DNA from: Pelagimonas sp.
Lineage (GTDB): Bacteria > Pseudomonadota > Alphaproteobacteria > Rhodobacterales > Rhodobacteraceae
NCBI GenBank assembly: GCA_025210265.1
Contig: JAOASD010000004.1
Coordinates: 62,001 to 126,000 of the forward strand
Direction of reading: 5' to 3'
DNA: 64,000 nucleotides
Part shown: positions 8,355-14,023 of the stretch, piece after piece
How the letters are laid out: every line of letters begins with the position of its first letter
How positions within the stretch are numbered: position 1 is the first letter of the stretch
Program-made: the position numbers and the translations under genes
The notes under the pieces: model-generated
Database searches by the model: none
Seen by the model: the letters and a program-made list of their open reading frames with translations, nothing else
What the model was told of the DNA's origin: nothing

Positions 8355-8936
8355 ATGCGTTGGGTCTGTCTTAACAGACTTTTGTGGCCAAGGTGCGTAG
8401 CAATGCTCTCGCTACTATCGGCATGCGGAAACTTAGATTACTCGGAGATCAGCCCCAACAGTCAAATACAGGGAAGACTTTTCGTAATGTGGGTTGGAGC
8501 TTGGTCTCCAAGCTCAGGTGATGGTCAGTTTGTATTCGTACCCAACCCCAACGATCCCCTAAAAATGTCGAGAATTGACCAAGATGGCAATGTGGTTGGC
8601 GAACCAATTCAACCCGGAATGATGTACACTGACGGTGGTTCCATTCCGAGAATTGCAACTGTTTTCAAAGGCTTCTCCCCTTGGGGATATGCGCCAGCGT
8701 ATATGATACACGATTGGCTGTTTATCGCGAAACACTGCGTGACTGACGGTATGGCCAGCTATGGCGACTTCCCGATTGTCATCTCTGAAATCGGCGGCCT
8801 GACATCAGATGCAAACACCGCTGCGATGATCGCCGATCCACGATCCAAGCCACCTGACTTTGAGCACATGTTGTGCGGACTAGCTCCGGGGAAAGTGATC
8901 TGCATGGCTGAATATAAAGGGCGGCATACCACCTAG
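8355..8936 (+). CDS. Putative lipoprotein with DUF1353-like domain
   Basis: From the ATG at 8355 the protein is 193 residues, with a type II signal ending in the lipobox LSAC (Cys24). An in-frame codon at 8301 would give a longer form that hides the lipobox, so 8355 is preferred. The central segment TDGGSIPR followed by SPWGYAPAYMIHDWLF matches the pattern of DUF1353, often found in phages and prophages. Function is unknown. It sits downstream of the protease remnant in the low-GC accessory region. Confidence 0.65.
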   Translation: MRWVCLNRLLWPRCVAMLSLLSACGNLDYSEISPNSQIQGRLFVMWVGAWSPSSGDGQFVFVPNPNDPLKMSRIDQDGNVVGEPIQPGMMYTDGGSIPRIATVFKGFSPWGYAPAYMIHDWLFIAKHCVTDGMASYGDFPIVISEIGGLTSDANTAAMIADPRSKPPDFEHMLCGLAPGKVICMAEYKGRHTT

Positions 8937-9205
8937 TGGTTTCAAGAGAGGGCATTCACTGATTGTCCACTCCAGCGCTGCCCATTTTTAGTGACCATTG
9001 TTCTTTTTGCATCTCTACGGTCTTACGTTTTTTCGAATCAAAAAAAACCGCAGAAAGCGCAGTCGGAATTTTAAAAAACTATCAGTTGCAACTGTGAATC
9101 TTCATATGTTTCAAAGTGAAATATTTTGCGATCACCTTCGGTAGCGTTAAATGGGTCAACATTGCTGTCTTAAGGCAAATTTGGAGAGCTTTTCTAAGTT
9201 GTTGT

Positions 9206-9233
9206 TTTTACTTCAATCTGGGGTGAAGTAAAA
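9206..9233. repeat. Inverted repeat, 10-bp stem
   Basis: TTTTACTTCA at 9206-9215 pairs perfectly with TGAAGTAAAA at 9224-9233 around an 8-base loop. No gene starts or ends nearby and there is no T-run typical of a terminator. Confidence 0.7.
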
Positions 9234-9236
9234 CCG

Positions 9237-9282
9237 TTCTTGACGAATGAAATGGCGTTTTTTCAGTTTCATTCGTCAAGAA
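9237..9282. repeat. Inverted repeat, perfect 16-bp stem
   Basis: Bases 9237-9252 are the exact reverse complement of 9267-9282, with a 14-base spacer. The hairpin begins four bases after the previous one. A 14-bp palindrome (ATCAATCGATTGAT, 9296-9309) follows. The cluster could be an origin, a transfer-origin relic or an operator. Confidence 0.75.
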
Positions 9283-9675
9283 AAAACCATTTTAAATCAA
9301 TCGATTGATGGTTGATCACGGACTTAAATTACCCCTTGTCTGAGTGCTTGCTCGCTCCTACCTTTGATGGTGAGCGCAGTGAGAACATGCGTGCCACCCA
9401 CTGGGTCCAACTCCCAGGTATCATCTGACGAGGATATAAGATGAAGAATAAGAACTTCGGGGGAGTACCCCCACCATGAACATGTGATCTTCGGTCTCTT
9501 GACCGTTTCATGGCTACGTCAGCCGCGCCCCATCCGGGTCTTTGAAACAGTCAGGAGACCTGTCCCATTCAAAGAAGAGGTTTTCGCAACTGGCTGCCCT
9601 AACCCGGGGACCAGAAATGTGAACTGTATCCCATCGTAGGTGCATCTCTTGGTGCGCATTTCGTGCGCTCAAATC

Positions 9676-10080
9676 TCATGTGAACATTCCTCCCATCCGA
9701 GTACGGACCCAACCGGGACACATAGCATTGACCTTTACGGTATTAGGTAAGCTGCGTGCAGACGCTGCCGTCAAAGCATTGAGTGCTGCCTTGGCAACGC
9801 CATAAGCGCCGGGGCCGGACACACCATCTGAGAAAGCTCCCCAACCCGATGAGACATTGACGACGCGCCCGTAGTTTCGATCTTTCATTCCCGGTGTCAG
9901 TAAGTGCATGAGTAACATAGGACCATGCACCATAACCTTCATTGCTTCATCAAAGTCAGAGGGGTTGTTCAGAACTGAACCCGAACCCAGCACCCCGGCG
10001 TTGTTCACCAGAATGTCTATGTCGAGGGTCGTCTCCACCGCCCTGACGATGCTGGCAGTTTTGCGCTGTGCTGGTAGCAG
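9676..10080 (-). pseudogene. Internal fragment of a short-chain dehydrogenase/reductase
   Basis: The minus-strand frame shows classical SDR motifs in order: DILVNNAG, GRVVNVSSGWGAF and the YGVAK active-site pair, then VNAMCPGWVRTRMGG. The N-terminal TGxxxGxG Rossmann segment is absent and the frame stops soon after RMGG, before the usual C-terminal helix. The reading frame can be followed upstream to about 10080, where the DNA becomes the start of an unrelated secreted protein. It is a fragment left by deletion or recombination and cannot encode an active enzyme. Confidence 0.8.
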
Positions 10081-10157
10081 GAGATGGCTTGGGGCAAGTC
10101 CTCTGCCAATGCAGGGACAGCAATCAGTGCGAGGGAGACTGCTATGTACTTCAGCAT
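10017..10157 (-). pseudogene. N-terminal stub of a secreted protein fused to SDR debris
   Basis: From an ATG at 10157, preceded by a GGAG Shine-Dalgarno, the frame encodes a good signal peptide (MLKYIAVSLALIAVPALA) and about 18 mature residues. It then runs out of frame into the SDR fragment and stops at 10017. It starts 22 bases after the SnoaL-like gene upstream and was presumably part of that operon before a deletion joined it to the SDR sequence. Confidence 0.65.
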
Positions 10158-10179
10158 TGGACTTGCTCCTGTTCTGTGA

Positions 10180-10719
10180 TCAGTTGTTGCCAGCAGCGAC
10201 ACGTGCGGTGGCGAGGGCAGGCAGATTTTCATTGCCCAGTTGCGCCCGCAGGTTCGCGCGCATGAAGGTGATCTTCCAACCGTCGTCGGTTCTTTCCAGT
10301 TCATGCTGGTAATCACCGATGAACACCCAAGTGTCTTCGCCGTCATTTTCAAGGATATGTGTGGCGTAGATGTTCGCTGTGGTGGTCGCGGTATCACCGT
10401 CGATCTGTACGCTTTCAGTACCCATCAGGTGATGTGTCCGGTCGTAGCCGGGCAGAACTGTCTGCCATGCACCAACGATCTGCGCAGGCAGCAGCGTCGG
10501 AAGTTCAGCAGAGGTGCCAGCGGATGCGTTGGCGTAAGAGGTGTAGTCCAGCACAGCGCCTTCGGGGTGGAATTGGGCAGCAACCTGATCCCAGTCACCC
10601 TGATCAGCATAATAGCCAACATTGTTGATAGCGTTCAGGACCTGTTGTTCATCGGACATCTCGGCCAATGCAACAGATGCGGTCGCCACGAAGATTGCGG
10701 TTGAAATGAGAGTTTTCAT
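10180..10719 (-). CDS. Exported SnoaL/NTF2-fold protein
   Basis: The 179-residue protein has a signal peptide (MKTLISTAIFVATASVALA) followed by an NTF2-like cone domain. That domain contains NNVGYYADQGDWDQVAAQF, GAWQTVLPGYDRTHHLMG and a C-terminal DDGWKITFMRANL strand. It is a paralogue of the next gene upstream, sharing the WQTVLPG-D-THH block. NTF2-fold proteins of this size include small isomerases, hydrolases and binding proteins, so the substrate is unknown. Export to the periplasm is expected. Gap to the upstream paralogue is 27 bases. Confidence 0.8.
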   Translation of the reverse strand: MKTLISTAIFVATASVALAEMSDEQQVLNAINNVGYYADQGDWDQVAAQFHPEGAVLDYTSYANASAGTSAELPTLLPAQIVGAWQTVLPGYDRTHHLMGTESVQIDGDTATTTANIYATHILENDGEDTWVFIGDYQHELERTDDGWKITFMRANLRAQLGNENLPALATARVAAGNN

Positions 10720-10746
10720 GTTTTGATTTCCTTATTGTCTTGAGGT

Positions 10747-11193
10747 TCAAGCTGCGGCGCGGGATTGCGCCAATGCGGGGAGGTCCGTGTTTCCGGTCTG
10801 GAATTTAAACTGGAATGTGCTCCCGCTCAGTTTCCAGTCTGCGCCTTCTTTGGTCAGCGTCAGTACGTAGCTGCCGTAGACGGTCCAAACCTGACCGTTT
10901 TCCGCACCTGCGATGTGGTGGTCCGCCGTGACATAGGCGCGGACCTGTGCGCTTTCGCCAGCTTCTTCGATAATGAGGGGACCAAGCTGATGATGCGTCG
11001 CATCAAAGCCGGGCAAAACAGTTTGCCATCCGGTGAGGACCTCGATGGGGGCAACATCAGCGGCAGGCCCCGCGCCATAGCTGGAATAATCCAGATGGAA
11101 GGGATTGGTCATCAAGGCTTCCGCTGTATCCCAGTTTCTTGTGTCAACGGCCTCAAAGAAGCTCTGAACAACATTCGTAATTTCTACAGACAT
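10747..11193 (-). CDS. Cytoplasmic SnoaL/NTF2-fold protein
   Basis: From the ATG at 11193, chosen because AAAAGGAAAA lies just upstream, the protein is 148 residues (MSVEITNVVQSFFEAVDTRNWDTAEALM...). An upstream in-frame start adds eight polar residues and is less likely. The NTF2 signature FFEAVDTRNWDTAEALM and the block GWQTVLPGFDATHHQLG are clear. Unlike its downstream paralogue it has no signal peptide. The remnant of an SDR C-terminus lies 20 bases upstream, so it was once in an SDR-containing operon. Confidence 0.8.
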   Translation of the reverse strand: MSVEITNVVQSFFEAVDTRNWDTAEALMTNPFHLDYSSYGAGPAADVAPIEVLTGWQTVLPGFDATHHQLGPLIIEEAGESAQVRAYVTADHHIAGAENGQVWTVYGSYVLTLTKEGADWKLSGSTFQFKFQTGNTDLPALAQSRAAA

Positions 11194-11213
11194 TTGGTTT
11201 TCCTTTTGGCCGA

Positions 11214-11298
11214 TCACGCGAGTTGACCACCTGTTGCATCCAAATCCGTCCCGTTGATGGAACTGGCTTCATCAGATGCAAGGAACATCACACCAACC
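11214..11298 (-). pseudogene. C-terminal stub of a short-chain dehydrogenase
   Basis: On the minus strand this encodes VGVMFLASDEASSINGTDLD followed by ATGGQLA and a stop. This is the typical SDR C-terminus with the FLASDEAS..NG.....GG pattern. An in-frame TAG lies immediately upstream, where the sequence becomes relaxase-derived DNA. It is the tail of an SDR gene cut by insertion or deletion. Confidence 0.7.
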
Positions 11299-11656
11299 TA
11301 TGACGGTCAGGCGCGACCCTTTGCCTGAAGTGCTACGCGGCGATCCCGCCCGAACCGAAGCTCTGATTGACGCCAGCCGCAATCAATGGACCTATCGTGC
11401 GGGAGTCATCAGCTTTGCTAGCGAAGATGCCCCGACTGAAGCCCAGCAGGCCGAAGTCATGGACGCTTTCGAGCAGCTGGCTTTTGCTGGCATGGAAAGC
11501 GAGCAATTTGACATGCTCTGGGTCCGGCACAGCCACGAAGACCGCGTTGAGCTGCATTTCTGTACACCGCGTTTGGAGCTGACCACGGGCAACAGCCTCA
11601 ACATTGCGCCATTCGCAGCTGCACGATGGCCGGTCAGACGGTTTCCTGCATCATAG
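11276..11656 (+). pseudogene. Fragment of a plasmid relaxase (mobilization nuclease)
   Basis: The frame encodes RRDPLPEVLRGDPARTEALI, a GVISFASEDAPTEAQ segment, an ...FEQLAFAGME segment, WVRHSHEDRVELHFCTPR and LELTTGNSLNIAP. These resemble the N-terminal relaxase domain of MobA/VirD2-type mobilization proteins, including the His-rich metal-binding stretch (H-S-H...H). The catalytic Tyr region at the true N-terminus is not visible, and after NIAP the frame goes astray. It therefore appears to be an internal fragment cut at both ends. It marks a plasmid-derived segment in the island. Confidence 0.6.
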
Positions 11657-12020
11657 TGGAGGCGAACTAGATGGATCAGCCCCTGACAGCCTTGGAGCGC
11701 GATTTGCTCGCCTGCGTCGAGCGGTTGGTAGCGGCCTGCGAAACCTCAGCACAGGAATTGCGCGGCTTAGAGGCACGCTCGACGGATGGGATCGAGAAGA
11801 AACTGAATGGGTTGGTGCAATGTGTGCTGCTGCTCATGAAATCACATCTCTTGTCAGTGAAAACATTGGCCGACTTGCTGACCGACGAAGAGACTTACGC
11901 GACGCTGGAAGAGAACTTGCAAACCAGCTTGAAGCTAGTGAGAGCCGCCGAGAAACAGCTGAACGAGAGCTGAGCGAACGGCAATTTGAGCGAGACCAAA
12001 GCCATGGTCTCGGACTATAA
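11604..12020 (+). pseudogene. Probable relaxase C-terminal coiled-coil remnant
   Basis: This 138-codon frame overlaps the end of the relaxase fragment in another frame. It encodes an Arg/Glu-rich, probably coiled-coil sequence (FARLRRAVGSGLRNL, then ...ELANQLEASESRRETAER). Such C-terminal regions occur in mobilization relaxases, and an accessory gene overlapping in another frame is a known arrangement in ColE1-like mob regions. It has no start of its own that I trust, and is best read as the shifted or deleted tail of the relaxase. Confidence 0.4.
11671..11973 (+). CDS. Small mobilization-accessory-like protein, overlapping the relaxase tail
   Basis: The 100-residue protein (MDQPLTALERDLLACVERLV...) is predicted largely helical. 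It begins at an ATG 12 bases after GGAGGCG, a plausible Shine-Dalgarno. It overlaps the relaxase-tail frame almost completely in another frame. This resembles the overlapping mob genes of small mobilizable plasmids, in which MobB/MbeB-like proteins are encoded within the relaxase gene. Which of the two overlapping frames is functional cannot be decided by eye. Confidence 0.45.
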   Translation: MDQPLTALERDLLACVERLVAACETSAQELRGLEARSTDGIEKKLNGLVQCVLLLMKSHLLSVKTLADLLTDEETYATLEENLQTSLKLVRAAEKQLNES

Positions 12021-12037
12021 TTTCAAAAGGAAAAACA

Positions 12038-12325
12038 ATGACATTCGAACACGATCACTTCACCATGAGCTACCATCAAGCCCGCGATTACGGAATTGAT
12101 TATCGCGAGTTTGAGAAGGTCGACTGCCTGCCTGAAGGCGTTCCATTGATCGCCGTGGCGGGCATCTGGGGTGACTACAGTAACATCCGCTGCCTGTTCA
12201 TGGACAGTGACGGCAATGGCTACATGCGTAACATTCGGAAGTGGGGCGAAAGTGGCTACCTCATCAAGGAATTGGGCATCGATGCCAAAACAGTCAAAGT
12301 GGGTCAGCAGTGTAGGGCCTGTTAA
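12038..12325 (+). CDS. Hypothetical protein, possibly C-terminally altered
   Basis: The 95-residue protein starts at an ATG behind a good Shine-Dalgarno (AAAAGGAAAAAC). It has no transmembrane segment or signal. The sequence (…SYHQARDYGIDYREFEKVD…; LFMDSDGNGYMRNIRKWGE) matches no family I know. The end (KVGQQCRAC) lies right where the low-GC methyltransferase island appears to begin, so its original C-terminus may have been replaced. Confidence 0.55.
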   Translation: MTFEHDHFTMSYHQARDYGIDYREFEKVDCLPEGVPLIAVAGIWGDYSNIRCLFMDSDGNGYMRNIRKWGESGYLIKELGIDAKTVKVGQQCRAC

Positions 12326-12367
12326 CGTTCAGCTGTCGGCAACGAAAAGTCGCCGGCAGCAAGATTC

Positions 12368-14023
12368 CTATGTTGCTTTTCGTCTCAGCCATTCAAATTT
12401 ATCATTGCCGATGCGACCGCCTTGTGATGCTAAGGCTGCCTGTGCTTCAGCGGCGTAGTGTGGTTTCAGTTCGGCGATCCAAATGTACTCTTGGCCGGTA
12501 ACGCATTTGAAAACTTTTGGAGAGTTCGCCTGCGGTGTCTTCTGGGTCCGGACATCCAACGTCTGATCATCTGGTGCAAATTCCACCATGTTAACAGTGG
12601 AAAGCTTATATGAAGTTGTTAGGCCGAAGTAGTCGTTGCCCTCTGAGATTGGAAAACGAAAGTTGTCAGTTAATTCTACTTTGCGCAGCTTGAGTAGAGG
12701 AAAGGCCGTAGATCTTTTTAGCCGGACTGCGTCGCAGATTGGCTGCACGCACAGGAAATACTGGGGTTCATCCGTCTCTGGATTTAGTTTCTTAACTATT
12801 GTTCCTGATTTGAGCTGATGACGCAGTTCAATTTCTTTTGGGTAGCTTGAAACTTTGTCTAAATTACCAATTTTTGCGAGATCCTGATCCGTAACGTTAC
12901 CGAAAGCTACTGGTAGTTCAGCACGCTCGAACTTTCTTGCTTGCGGGCTCTCTAGTCCAAAGCCATCTTTTACCGCCTTTCTAAGCTGAGAATACTCTTG
13001 GCACGAAAAGATTTTTTTAAGTTCCGCGGGCTCAAAGCTTCGCGGATTTGTGTCTTCGCCTTCAAGCAACTTAAGTTCGCGGCTAGTGCCAAGTTTCAAA
13101 CACCGATCAACTTCCTGCTTTGAAGTCACCGAAGCGACAAGTTGTGACGAAAATAAAGAAGCAGCAAGATCCTCCAAAACTAAGTTCGCAGTATAATCTG
13201 CAAAGCTCTCTTGTGAGGATGGAAACTCCATCTTGCTGGATCGCTTAGCCAACAAGTGAGCGGACAGAGCATCATCTAGGCTCCGGTTGAAGCGAAACAA
13301 ATGCTCGTAGGTATGGTTTCGAACTTCGGCGATTGCAGCCATCACCATTCGTGGCAGGATGCCATCTTGAAATTCTGCGAAGTCTTCCAGAATCCTTGTG
13401 GCTAGGTCTTTCTCTTCGACAGTTTTCTTTGGGATATGTTTGATACGCCAAACTGATGCGCCATGCGAGAGTTGAACATTTACAGCGTCTCCTTCCGCTT
13501 TTGCCTCCACGCCCCCAATTGCGCTTAGCTTCTCAGCAACTGTAGTTATGACTTTTGTTGATGGTTGATCAGTGTAAATTGCTATGTATCTCAGCCGGTT
13601 ACGCCCAGACATGTCCTTTTCGAGTCTGTCGGTGAGAATTTTGACAGCGTTTTCACCCGAGTCTTTGAGTTTCCAATCTACGATGATTAGATCGGCCTTC
13701 TCCGTTGATTTCGGTGCCTCAGAGTGACCAGATTTCCAGTGGTAAGTGGAACAAATTAGACCAAGGTCCGAAAAGCCGTCTACAACAAGTTCTGGGTCGA
13801 TTTGAGACTTTTGAGCCTCTGCTGCTGTAGGCTCATGGCCTTCCAGAACGGTGCCGAAGTCGTCATTTAGGTCTGGTACCACAAGTTCATCGGCGACGTC
13901 CTCATTGATTTCGACAGTTCCCGGAAAGCGCAGATCGTCGTCAATGAGCACTGCGGAGCTAAGGAATTCCTTTGGAATCTCCAGAAAATCAACTTTATTC
14001 AATTTATGCCTCCAACGGGCCAA
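12368..14023 (-). CDS. Receiver-domain-like protein of a GHKL/methyltransferase operon
   Basis: The 551-residue protein has an N-terminal region resembling a response-regulator receiver. It has an acidic cluster at D28-D30 (AVLIDDD), the beta3 Asp at D116 (ADLIIVDWKL) and T151 after beta4 (YIAIYTDQPS). About 50 residues more than usual lie between the acidic cluster and D116. The remaining ~380 residues form a domain I do not recognise. I see no HTH, PD-(D/E)XK or HNH motif. Its start overlaps the end of the 987-residue ATPase gene by 20 bases, indicating translational coupling. It could be the phospho-acceptor or effector of the histidine-kinase-like module in its partner. Confidence 0.75.
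   Translation of the reverse strand: MARWRHKLNKVDFLEIPKEFLSSAVLIDDDLRFPGTVEINEDVADELVVPDLNDDFGTVLEGHEPTAAEAQKSQIDPELVVDGFSDLGLICSTYHWKSGHSEAPKSTEKADLIIVDWKLKDSGENAVKILTDRLEKDMSGRNRLRYIAIYTDQPSTKVITTVAEKLSAIGGVEAKAEGDAVNVQLSHGASVWRIKHIPKKTVEEKDLATRILEDFAEFQDGILPRMVMAAIAEVRNHTYEHLFRFNRSLDDALSAHLLAKRSSKMEFPSSQESFADYTANLVLEDLAASLFSSQLVASVTSKQEVDRCLKLGTSRELKLLEGEDTNPRSFEPAELKKIFSCQEYSQLRKAVKDGFGLESPQARKFERAELPVAFGNVTDQDLAKIGNLDKVSSYPKEIELRHQLKSGTIVKKLNPETDEPQYFLCVQPICDAVRLKRSTAFPLLKLRKVELTDNFRFPISEGNDYFGLTTSYKLSTVNMVEFAPDDQTLDVRTQKTPQANSPKVFKCVTGQEYIWIAELKPHYAAEAQAALASQGGRIGNDKFEWLRRKAT

Larger units (their letters stand above)
8937..9675. other. Gene-poor AT-rich stretch with hairpins
   Basis: I see no credible gene in these ~740 bases. 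A 60-codon minus-strand frame at 9329-9511 lacks any recognisable feature. The stretch contains two adjacent strong inverted repeats and a third palindrome between 9206 and 9309, described separately. With relaxase remnants nearby, it may be a relic of a plasmid backbone region, but this is unproven. Confidence 0.5.

Noticed and set aside
9329-9511. 60-codon minus-strand frame in the gene-poor stretch
   Set aside because: No Shine-Dalgarno, no domain and low-complexity composition.
11659-11668. TGGAGGCGA match to the tRNA-Cys 3' end as a possible distal attachment site
   Set aside because: Only nine bases match, the following bases differ, and it works as the Shine-Dalgarno region of a mob-like gene; chance is the better explanation.
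12368-14023. Receiver-like protein considered as a restriction endonuclease
   Set aside because: I could find no PD-(D/E)XK, HNH, GIY-YIG or PLD motif by eye; the receiver-like residues are the only supported feature.
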